A stretch of 14,236 nucleotides of DNA from SICV01 sp964372375 (GTDB lineage: Archaea; Nanobdellota; Nanobdellia; Pacearchaeales; GW2011-AR1). The stretch spans positions 1 to 14,236 of the forward strand of contig CAYJQF010000016.1 of NCBI GenBank assembly GCA_964372375.1, given 5' to 3'. Under the pieces are notes generated by a model. It saw only the letters and a program-made list of their open reading frames with translations, was not told the origin of the DNA and made no database searches. Shown here piece after piece: positions 1 to 6,800 of this stretch. The position numbers were made by a program, and so were the translations under genes. The first letter of the stretch is position 1. Every line of letters starts with the position of its first letter.

Positions 1-177
1 TATCTTTAGTTTTATTGCTCCACCAGTTATCATTTCTAATCCTTTGTTTCCAGCAGAGAAGGTAAATGTATCTCTCCCTTGATTTAATACAATTTTTTTC
101 TCTGTAGCATCAAAGCCAATCGTTACTTTCCTGCCTTTAAACTTCTTTGTTAATGCTTTTTTAGTAAAGGTTGCCAT
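1..177 (-). CDS. Unrecognised protein, N-terminal 59 residues only
   Basis: An open frame starts with ATG at 177 and runs without a stop to the window edge, so only the first 59 codons are seen. The start lies one base after the gyrB stop codon (TAA-A-ATG), which implies co-transcription and probably translational coupling; an AGGAGG inside the end of gyrB is about 18 bases away, too far for a normal ribosome binding site. The N-terminus is very basic (MATFTKKALTKKFKGRK) and is followed by alternating hydrophobic and polar residues suggesting beta strands. No family is recognised. It does not look like the start of GyrA, the usual partner of gyrB. That it is a real gene rests on the tight junction and the clean open frame. 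Confidence 0.72.
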   Translation of the reverse strand, partial: MATFTKKALTKKFKGRKVTIGFDATEKKIVLNQGRDTFTFSAGNKGLEMITGGAIKLKI

Positions 178-178
178 T

Positions 179-2080
179 TTAGATGTCAATCTGAGCCTCC
201 TTTGCTCTCTCTGCAATGAAAAGTCTTCTCGGCTCAACATCATCGCCCATTAATTTGGAAAAAACCTCATCAGTAAGGGCTGCATCTTCAATAGTTACCC
301 TTTTCAACAGCCTTGTTTTAGGATCCATAGTAGTCTCCCATAATTGATCAGCATTCATCTCTCCCAAACCTTTGAATCTTTGCACCAGGACATTGCTCCC
401 TAACTTGGCAATTACTTTTTTCAGTTCATCATCCGTATATACATAGTGATCGCTCCGCTTTCTCACCTTATACAAAGGAGAAACAGCAATATAGACGTGG
501 CCTTGTTCTAGTAATGGTTTCATAAATCTGAAAAAGAAAGTTAATAACAAAGTGCGAATGTGTGCACCATCAACATCTGCATCAGTCATAATGATAATTT
601 TCCCATATCTTAGTTTACTAACATCAAACTGATCTCCGATGCCTGTTCCAATAGCAGTAATGAGATTAGTAATTTCCTCAAAAGAAAGCACCTTAATTAA
701 ATTTGCCCGCTCCACATTCAGTATCTTTCCCTTCAATGGCAATATTGCCTGAAACTCTTTATTTCTTCCCTGTTTTCCGCTACCTCCAGCCGAATCTCCC
801 TCCACAATAAACAATTCAGATTGCTCAGTCTTATTGGATGAGCAATCGGCAAGTTTTCCTGGCAAGCCTCCAACGCTAAAAGCGTTTTTTCTTCTGACAA
901 GATCTTTTGCCTTTTTGGCTGCATTTCTCGCTTTTTGCGCTTCCAATGCTTTATCCACAATTCTTCTCGCTATAGCAGGATTCTCCTCAAAGAATTCAGT
1001 CATCGCCTTCATTGCGACGGTATCCACAATGCCTTTAATCTCTGAATTACCCAGTTTAGTCTTAGTCTGACCCTCGAACTGCGGCTCAGGCACTTTTATT
1101 GAGATAATAGCAGTTAGTCCTTCCCGGACATCATCTCCTGTCAAGTTCTCACTTTTATTAAGTTTGTTTTTATTCGCATAATCGTTAATAGCACGAGTTA
1201 ACGCTGTCTTAAAGCCGACTACATGCGTTCCTCCTTCAATCGTGTTAATCGTATTGACAAAACTGAGTACATTCTCCTGATAACTGCTGTTATATTGCAC
1301 CGTACATTCGACCACAATCTTATCCTGCTCTTTCACAAAATACACAGGTTTCGCATGCAAGACATCTTTGCTCTTATTCACCCATCTGACAAACTCTACC
1401 AAGCCACCTTCAAAGTGAAAGGTCTCCTTCTTACCTGCTAGTTCATCTTTTAATACAATCTTTAGGCCTTTATTCAAAAAAGCAATTTCCCGCAACCTGC
1501 TCTCAAGAATAGAAAATTCAAAGGTAGTTGTAGAAAAGATGCTTGCATCAGGATAAAACGTAACTTCAGTTCCCGTATCCTTCTTTTCGCACTCTCCGGT
1601 AATCTTTAAATCATACTTGGGCTTGCCAATCGCATATTCTTGCTGGTGCACGCTCCCATTCCGCTTCACGATGACTTTCATCCTGCTGGACAAAGCAGTC
1701 ACCACACTAATACCTACACCATGCAGCCCTCCGGAAATAGCATAACTGCCCTTGTCAAACTTGCCTCCTGCGTGCAATTTTGTAACAGCTATCTCCAATG
1801 CGGGCCGCTTGTACTGCGGATGTATTTCAGTAGGAATGCCCCGGCCATTATCTCCTACCGTGACAGAACCATCCTTGTTAATGCTCACTTCTAGTAAATC
1901 ACAATGACCTCCCATTGCCTCATCAACCGCGTTGTCTACTAATTCCCACACCAAATGGTGCAACCCAGATTTACTGGTACTGCCAATGTACATCGCAGGC
2001 CTATGCCGGACTCCTTCAAGACCTTCTAAGACTTTGATGTTCTCTGCGCCGTATTTCTTGGATACTTCTGTCTGTGTCAT
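179..2080 (-). CDS. gyrB: DNA gyrase subunit B (bacterial-type, GHKL ATPase plus TOPRIM)
   Basis: GyrB is the ATPase half of the type IIA topoisomerase that puts negative supercoils into DNA. With the ATG at 2080 the protein has 633 residues, the length of short GyrB forms without large inserts. Visible motifs: ELVDNAVDEA near residue 46 (ATP/Mg site), DNGRGIP near 77, GGLHGVG at 117-123 (ATP lid), EGDSAGG at 427-433 (TOPRIM glutamate), DADVDGAH from 500 (TOPRIM D-x-D metal site) and QRFKGLGEMN near 565. All key residues are intact. The frame can be extended to a TTG at 2104, but the TATA box at 2123-2130 predicts a transcript starting near 2100, downstream of that TTG, so the ATG with a leader of about 20 bases is preferred. 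Archaeal gyrase is generally held to be of bacterial origin. gyrA is not visible next to it. ParE is the alternative name, less likely in archaea. Confidence 0.95.
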   Translation of the reverse strand: MTQTEVSKKYGAENIKVLEGLEGVRHRPAMYIGSTSKSGLHHLVWELVDNAVDEAMGGHCDLLEVSINKDGSVTVGDNGRGIPTEIHPQYKRPALEIAVTKLHAGGKFDKGSYAISGGLHGVGISVVTALSSRMKVIVKRNGSVHQQEYAIGKPKYDLKITGECEKKDTGTEVTFYPDASIFSTTTFEFSILESRLREIAFLNKGLKIVLKDELAGKKETFHFEGGLVEFVRWVNKSKDVLHAKPVYFVKEQDKIVVECTVQYNSSYQENVLSFVNTINTIEGGTHVVGFKTALTRAINDYANKNKLNKSENLTGDDVREGLTAIISIKVPEPQFEGQTKTKLGNSEIKGIVDTVAMKAMTEFFEENPAIARRIVDKALEAQKARNAAKKAKDLVRRKNAFSVGGLPGKLADCSSNKTEQSELFIVEGDSAGGSGKQGRNKEFQAILPLKGKILNVERANLIKVLSFEEITNLITAIGTGIGDQFDVSKLRYGKIIIMTDADVDGAHIRTLLLTFFFRFMKPLLEQGHVYIAVSPLYKVRKRSDHYVYTDDELKKVIAKLGSNVLVQRFKGLGEMNADQLWETTMDPKTRLLKRVTIEDAALTDEVFSKLMGDDVEPRRLFIAERAKEAQIDI

Positions 2081-2122
2081 AAGGATAGGAAATAAGTTTC
2101 TCAATCAAAAAGCCAAACCTGC

Positions 2123-2130
2123 TTTATAAA
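2123..2130 (-). promoter_or_regulatory. Proximal TATA box of gyrB
   Basis: TTTATAAA is the same octamer found before the L7Ae gene and the 238-residue gene. Its centre is about 46 bases before the gyrB ATG, predicting a start site near 2100 and a leader of about 20 bases with no Shine-Dalgarno sequence. The octamer is palindromic, but every neighbouring gene is on the minus strand. Confidence 0.6.
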
Positions 2131-2148
2131 CCTTTCTCCATAAAAATG

Positions 2149-2169
2149 TATTTTACCGACGATAAAATA
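2149..2169. promoter_or_regulatory. Inverted repeat upstream of gyrB (possible operator or hairpin)
   Basis: Two perfect 7-base arms, TATTTTA at 2149-2155 and TAAAATA at 2163-2169, are separated by CCGACGA. The repeat lies about 19 bases upstream of the proximal gyrB TATA box and at the predicted start site of the distal one. It could bind a regulator, form a weak hairpin in a longer leader, or help end the L24e operon transcript. AT-rich arms lower its significance. Confidence 0.3.
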
Positions 2170-2193
2170 GATTTCCAAGAAAATACATAAATA

Positions 2194-2201
2194 TTTATAA
2201 A
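2194..2201 (-). promoter_or_regulatory. Possible distal TATA box of gyrB
   Basis: A second exact TTTATAAA lies 71 bases upstream of the proximal one, between the L24e stop and gyrB. It would start transcription near 2172, giving a leader of about 90 bases that begins at the inverted repeat 2149-2169. The region is very AT-rich, so chance is a real alternative. Confidence 0.35.
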
Positions 2202-2219
2202 GTATTAAGAGAAATACTT
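2200..2219 (-). terminator. Weak AT-rich hairpin at the end of the L24e operon
   Basis: Arms AAGTATT (2200-2206) and AATACTT (2213-2219) flank a 6-base loop and overlap the L24e stop codon (2218-2220). On the minus strand the following sequence is T-rich, as at many archaeal 3' ends. The stem has one G-C pair, so the call is tentative. Confidence 0.25.
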
Positions 2220-2454
2220 ATTTCTTATTTCCGGTCTGAACTTTCTTCTCTTCTGAAGCCAATGCCTTTTTTGCCTTTGCCTTTGCCAGCGCATGAGCCC
2301 CCGTCCACTTCAGCTTCCGCTTATCTCTTCCCAATTGCAGTGCATTCTTCCTGCATTTTCCGCAGCAAAAATACTGGATGCTGCCATCATTCCGAATCAG
2401 ATGCAGACCGCGAACAGGCGCTTCTTCCTTGCCGCAGAAGGAACATTGTACCAT
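2218..2454 (-). CDS. rpl24e: Large ribosomal subunit protein L24e
   Basis: This is a 78-residue zinc-ribbon protein of the archaeal/eukaryotic 50S subunit. The metal site is complete: C4-x2-C7 (CSFC) and C30-x3-C34 (FCCGKC), around a short hairpin with the family-like segment RNDGSIQYFC. The core is followed by WTGAHALAKAKAKK and a Lys/Glu-rich tail. The ATG at 2454 shares its A with the TAA stop of the S28e gene (TAATG), so the two are surely co-transcribed and probably translationally coupled. In many archaea L24e is followed by ndk and infB; here gyrB follows, after its own promoter region. Confidence 0.96.
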   Translation of the reverse strand: MVQCSFCGKEEAPVRGLHLIRNDGSIQYFCCGKCRKNALQLGRDKRKLKWTGAHALAKAKAKKALASEEKKVQTGNKK

Positions 2455-2741
2455 TACCGGTCCAAGCTCCCGCGCATGCGGCGCGCTTCAATCTCAGTCT
2501 CTCGCAACGTGAGTAAATCGCCAATACGGATAGTTCCTTTCACATTCCTGCGGATGCTCCTGCCTTGATTCCTGCCTGCAAGCACTTTTGCTTTCACCTG
2601 AGTAACTTCTCCGCGCGCTCCTGTCCTGCCCACAATCTGCTCGACCAACGCATTCACCGGCTCTTCAGTACTGAACCGCCTTCCTTTTTCATGAGCGCCT
2701 TCAGAAGTCTTGTCTTTAACGTGTTGAGTTTTATTTCCCAT
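2454..2741 (-). CDS. rps28e: Small ribosomal subunit protein S28e
   Basis: S28e is an OB-fold protein of the 30S subunit. The family core is clear: VEQIVGRTGARGEVTQVK (33-50), RNVKG (65-69) and RIGDLLTLRETEIEARR (72-88). With the ATG at 2741 the protein has 95 residues, about 30 of them a basic N-terminal extension (MGNKTQHVKDKTSEGAHEKG) ahead of the core; S28e is usually about 70 residues. The frame is open further upstream with a Met at 2792, but that would overlap the L7Ae gene. At 2741 the start lies 7 bases after the L7Ae stop. The AGGGAG in this spacer touches the ATG, so it is poorly spaced as a Shine-Dalgarno site and the exact start is not certain. Confidence 0.93.
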   Translation of the reverse strand: MGNKTQHVKDKTSEGAHEKGRRFSTEEPVNALVEQIVGRTGARGEVTQVKAKVLAGRNQGRSIRRNVKGTIRIGDLLTLRETEIEARRMRGSLDR

Positions 2742-2748
2742 ACTCCCT

Positions 2749-3054
2749 CTACGTGGCCTTGAGTGCCGCGAGCTCTTGTTTTGCTTCGCCGGCATCAATA
2801 ATCGCAACAGCAGATGCAGCAACACCAATGCCTACTGCAATGCCTAATTTCTGTTTAGAATCAACTTCTTTGCACGGTACGCCTTTTTCCTTGCATAACA
2901 GAGATAAATGAGCGACAATCTCTTTAGGTTCTACATCTTTAGCATAGACAACCAGCTTTGCCACTCCACGTTCCACTGCCTTGGTCACTTCATTCGTTCC
3001 TTTATCAACTTTGCCGGTTTTTTTTGCTTTTTCTATAAGAGTGTAGAAGTCCAT
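2749..3054 (-). CDS. rpl7ae: Ribosomal protein L7Ae, kink-turn RNA-binding protein
   Basis: L7Ae binds kink-turns in 23S rRNA, in C/D and H/ACA guide RNAs and in RNase P RNA of archaea. The signature GTNEVTKAVERG spans residues 19-30, followed by AKDVEPKEIVAHLSLLCKEKGVPC (38-61) and a hydrophobic segment rich in Ala, Ile and Val. From the ATG at 3054 the protein has 101 residues, somewhat shorter than the usual 115-125. This start has GGAGGT four bases upstream. An in-frame ATG at 3078 would add eight residues (MKLYTEVI) but would sit only about five bases after the predicted transcript start, so 3054 is preferred. It opens the L7Ae-S28e-L24e operon, a conserved archaeal order. Confidence 0.95.
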   Translation of the reverse strand: MDFYTLIEKAKKTGKVDKGTNEVTKAVERGVAKLVVYAKDVEPKEIVAHLSLLCKEKGVPCKEVDSKQKLGIAVGIGVAASAVAIIDAGEAKQELAALKAT

Positions 3055-3080
3055 GATGACCTCCGTATATAACTTCATCA
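3054..3080 (-). promoter_or_regulatory. L7Ae leader hairpin enclosing the Shine-Dalgarno sequence
   Basis: On the transcript, UGAUGA (3080-3075) pairs perfectly with UCAUCA (3059-3054), whose last base is the A of the start codon. The 15-base loop holds the GGAGG ribosome binding site. The left arm reads CUGAUGA with its preceding base, like the box C/D elements that L7Ae binds. With a transcript start near 3083 the leader would be little more than this hairpin. The pairing is seen in the sequence; autoregulation by L7Ae is inference. Confidence 0.4.
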
Positions 3081-3104
3081 GTCTTCCTTACATCAAAAAA
3101 GCGC

Positions 3105-3112
3105 TTTATAAA
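3105..3112 (-). promoter_or_regulatory. TATA box of the L7Ae-S28e-L24e operon
   Basis: TTTATAAA is centred 54 bases before the L7Ae ATG at 3054 and predicts a start near 3083, leaving a leader of about 29 bases with GGAGGT. The octamer matches those before gyrB and the 238-residue gene. Confidence 0.65.
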
Positions 3113-3118
3113 TGTTTC

Positions 3119-3835
3119 TTACACTAATTTCATTCTAAGAAACGTACAAAACAATTCAGGCTTCTCATCCTTATAGGTTTGCTTTGCCCAGACAATTCTT
3201 CTCGAGAAGTTAGCCTTTGCCAGATTATTTTTAGGCATAATCGATTGAACGTAGATGCCGGACTTTGACGCATCGTCCTGGTGGCGGAAAACGCCTACAA
3301 ACTCCTGATAGCACTCAGGAGTCAGCAAAGCAAGAGCCCCATTCCCATACGGTTTCACGTGCTTGCCGGTGATATAATAAGGGACTCCTTTAATCATCAC
3401 TTCAAGAATGCAATACGGAATCCTTTTGATTCTAAGGAATTCTGATTTCAGAGCACTCTGTTCTTCTGCAGGAGGCACCTGTTCAATAATCCCGGTGATA
3501 GTAAAATGCTCACGAATGCGAAAGCATTCCAAATATGATACTTCAAACCCTAACACTTTCAATACTGCTCCCAACGCCGGAGTACACTGATGACAATGCC
3601 CAGAGAAACTCTGAAAATGAGTATCCCAGAATCCATACTCGTGGAGCAGAGAGGTATAGCCGCCATTCCATAACGCTCGTGCTACCGCATAAATAGTCGC
3701 ATGAGGGTCCGCTTCGCGCAAATACGCAAAGGTGTCTTTCATCGCCTGCAAGTCAAGCCGAGGAAACAATTCCTGTACTGGTAGTTCCAGTTCCCGATAC
3801 GAAAAATTGAGCAACTCATTCTGAAGAGCAACCAT
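3119..3835 (-). CDS. Uncharacterised 238-residue Cys/His protein, possibly papain/NAT-like
   Basis: I do not recognise the family. There is no signal peptide or membrane segment, so the protein is probably cytoplasmic. The most striking part is GHCHQCTPALGAVLKVLGFEVSYLEC (79-104): a Cys/His cluster (H80, C81, H82, C84) heading a helix, then LGFEV. This loosely recalls the catalytic-Cys helix of arylamine N-acetyltransferases and transglutaminases, which also precedes an LGF-V strand. A later strand pair, ILEVMIKGVPYYITGKHV (143-160), sits where such enzymes carry their His and Asp, but clear equivalents are missing (H110 or H159 are candidates). A C-terminal FSRRIVWAKQTYKDEKPELF follows. The Cys/His cluster could instead bind metal. 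The ATG at 3835 is 25 bases from the TATA box centre, so the mRNA is probably leaderless. It has its own promoter between a surface-protein gene and the L7Ae operon. Confidence 0.8.
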   Translation of the reverse strand: MVALQNELLNFSYRELELPVQELFPRLDLQAMKDTFAYLREADPHATIYAVARALWNGGYTSLLHEYGFWDTHFQSFSGHCHQCTPALGAVLKVLGFEVSYLECFRIREHFTITGIIEQVPPAEEQSALKSEFLRIKRIPYCILEVMIKGVPYYITGKHVKPYGNGALALLTPECYQEFVGVFRHQDDASKSGIYVQSIMPKNNLAKANFSRRIVWAKQTYKDEKPELFCTFLRMKLV

Positions 3836-3856
3836 CTATACATACCACAATCGTTC

Positions 3857-3864
3857 TTTATAAA
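3857..3864 (-). promoter_or_regulatory. TATA box of the 238-residue gene (leaderless start)
   Basis: TTTATAAA is centred about 25 bases before the ATG at 3835, which places the predicted transcript start on the start codon. No Shine-Dalgarno sequence is present. Confidence 0.6.
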
Positions 3865-3867
3865 AAT

Positions 3868-3877
3868 GAGTATACTC
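3868..3877. promoter_or_regulatory. Perfect palindrome beside the TATA box (possible operator)
   Basis: GAGTATACTC is a perfect 10-base palindrome just upstream of the TATA box 3857-3864, overlapping where TFB would contact the BRE. A-rich and T-rich flanks extend it imperfectly. It lies between the stop of the large secreted protein (3889) and the TATA box of the 238-residue gene, so it may be a regulator site or part of the 3' end of the upstream transcript. Confidence 0.35.
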
Positions 3878-3888
3878 TTTTATTACAA

Positions 3889-6800
3889 TTAAGGGCGTTT
3901 CAAATGCTCAGCAAACCATCGTTGCGTAAACGCATGATCTGCAATCACACTTCCAGTAATAACAGCCCCCGTCGGTCCTCCTGAACTGCCTCCTGAGCTT
4001 CCACCTGAGTCTCCTCCAGAAGAACCACCTGAGTCTCCTCCAGAAGAACCACCCGAATATGAACCACTGGTACCTCCTGAGTATGACCCGCCGCTGGTGC
4101 CACCATACGAACTGCTTTCCGACGAGGAACCTCCATAATAGCCGGTGCTGCCACCAGAATATGAGCCTGAAGCAGAACCCGTACTAGTTCCTCCGTAATA
4201 TGAACCAGTCGTACTGCCTGAAGAATAGGTGTACGAGCCACTCGGATACCCTCCCGGTACTGCTGGACTGCCATACGCATTAGGACCAGCACCTCCGCCA
4301 GGAGTAGTAGAACTTCCTGGATTATTGTAATAATATCCACCGCCACAAGCGCCATTAGCACATCCATAGGTATAACCAGTACCTCCGTAGTAACNNNNNN
4401 NNNNNNNNNNNNNNNNNNNNNNNNNNNNNNNNNNNNNNNNNNNNNNNNNNNNNNNNNNNNNNNNNNNNNNNNNNNNNNNNNNNNNNNNNNNNNNCAGTAG
4501 AACCAGTACCTCCGTAGTAACCAGTAGAACCAGTACCTCCGTAGTAACCAGTAGAACCAGTACCTCCGTAGTAACCGGTAGTTCCTCCAGGTGGCAATGT
4601 TCCACTATCAGTACCACCATAACTCGTGCCGGTATATCCTCCTGCAGTTGCAGAGTAGCCACCTCCTGCTGGATTGCCAGGACTACTATAATAATAACCG
4701 CCCGGAGGTGCAGAAGGAGCAGGATTCTGCTGGGAACCGCCGCCATAATTCGTCCACGTATTATCTAAATTTCGTCTCCACTCATTGCCAAATGAATCTT
4801 TCACATTTCCTTGTGCATAATCCTGTGAGCCAGCAGTTCTACTCTCAGGTGCACTTCCTGGATGTACTGGCACATACACATACGCTCCCTCTCCACCTCT
4901 AATAAGTGCGCCACCGCCATACGTGTATGCCTGCTCTCTTCCAGAAGCATCTCGATAGCGACCATAGTCAGAGTTTCCTGAACCAGTACCTGCAGTTCCG
5001 GTGCCTCCAGCTGTTCCAGTAGCCCCAGTAGTGCCTCCACAACCCGTGCACGTGCTTGTTTTAGGATCCCAGACTTCTCCGCCAGAAGACTTCCAACTGC
5101 CATCAACCCGCTGCGACCAGCTCTTGCCACCATAGTCAGTCACTCCTCCACTCCCTCCTACTTCATGTACTTGACCAGCAGCATCAACATAACTTTTCCC
5201 GGTAGGATCATAGCGATAGTAATTATTCGGAGGAGGTACATATGACTCGCCCTTGGAGGATTCCCACTTCCCCTCAGCAAATTTCCAGGCGGTTCCATCC
5301 TGTGTCGTATACTCTTTCTTTCCTTCATAGCCGACAGGAGCAGCAAGCGCACCACCTTGATACGCTCTGCCGTCTTGTGATTTCCAGGCACCATTGCCTT
5401 GATAATTCCACTGTTCTCCTGCATTACTGTACACATAGGATTGTTTCGAGGCATCATACGTTGTTTTCTCCTGATGAATCGCAACATCAGATACATAGAC
5501 TTTCCCTGAAACAGGATCAATATAATTCTGGAACTGTGGATTATAATCATACCTGACTACAGTGCCAACACTCGTTTCTACGGTAAAGCCCGTAGGTTCG
5601 TTGTGGAGTGCGCCGCCACCCACCAAAGCGTACGTACCCTGAGGATACGCTACTTTCTCACTGGTGCCATCAGGCTTCACCATCTCATACCCTGTTGCAG
5701 AATATCTATATGTTACAGAACCCGTATCTGTTTGCACCTGATGCTCAAACACTTCATCGCCGGTAGTAAAGGCAGTATCAACCTTCTGGGCTACTTCAGC
5801 AGGCAAAGCAACCTCATGCTTCTCTCCCAGTTCATCTGTATATTCATATCCCTTGTCAGTAAATGCATACGTAAATCCGGTTGCAGAATCCTTATAGTCA
5901 ACCCCTTTCACAAACACGCCATTAACTGCTATTTTCTCCCGATTGCGCTCGAGAAATGCTGGATCAATCGTGCCGATAGGAATCGCCTCGGGTTTCTGCT
6001 CATTCGTTCCCGTTGCTTCCCCAGTTTGAGGAACCGGCTGCGCTCCCGTAAATTGCACAAAACCGGGAGGCACATATGCTTCGCCATATTCTCGTGCATA
6101 CGCTGCGTCCCATATTCTGCCGAGCTCCATTGAAGCTTCCTGCTGGGTCTTTCCTTCTGCAACTAAGGCATCCATCTTCTCCTTAAGCTGGTCAGATAAC
6201 TTGGTAGTAAGCGCGGCAACCCGTTCAGCCTGTTTTTCCCGCTGCTCAAGATATTCCTTTTTATCAGGATATTTTGCAATAAGAGCGTCCTTCGCTTGTT
6301 TCCATGTATCACCTGAAAAGCGCTCGCTCTTCTGTTGCTCTTCCTGAAGCAATGCTTCAGGTGTACGTACAGATGCAGGCAAGGCAGTATATGCTTTCGT
6401 GTCACCTGCTGCTCCTTGTACTACGGCGCGCTCTCCATTGAAAGTAAGATGTTCGGCAGCTTGCAATTGCCCAAACGCTTCACCATAATCGCCGATACGC
6501 TGCGCATCACTCGCCTCAGCCAATCGTAACTGCGCCTGATCAACAAGAGCTCCCAAACGTTGTGCATCTTCAGTGTTATCTGTTGCCTTCAAGTGAGCCG
6601 CCTCAGCTTCCAAAGCAACAAGACGCTGCGTTGCCTCATCCAATCGCTCATCAGAAACTTCCTTTTTGAACGTAGTAGTTAAACCAGAAGCATCTTCTAT
6701 TTTTTGCACCACAATTGTTGCCTCTGCAGGAGAAATATTGCTATTCTCTGCAAGGGCATCAGTCGCCTCGTTCGTCTTATCATGAATCTCGGCTGCGACA

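Noticed and set aside
2081..2104. Upstream TTG start of gyrB at 2104
   Set aside because: It would lie before the predicted transcript start, and the eight extra residues (RNLFPIL) do not look like a GyrB N-terminus.
2156..2166. CCGACGATAAA shared with 9135-9145
   Set aside because: An 11-base match in 14 kb, one copy inside a coding region, is not enough to propose a common site.
2742..2828. Longer S28e N-terminus starting inside the L7Ae gene
   Set aside because: It would overlap L7Ae by tens of bases and adds residues unlike S28e; the ATG at 2741 fits the operon spacing.
4495..4575. CRISPR-like direct repeats
   Set aside because: The 27-base units are contiguous with no spacers and encode an in-frame Gly/Tyr repeat.
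4355..4746. Frameshift or pseudogene in the large secreted protein
   Set aside because: The frame break coincides with the 100-N placeholder, and the flanking repeat units match. A gap of unknown length explains it.
5603..6133. Plus-strand 176-codon frame opposite the secreted protein
   Set aside because: It is an antisense shadow with no start signals and odd composition (Cys/Arg/His-rich).
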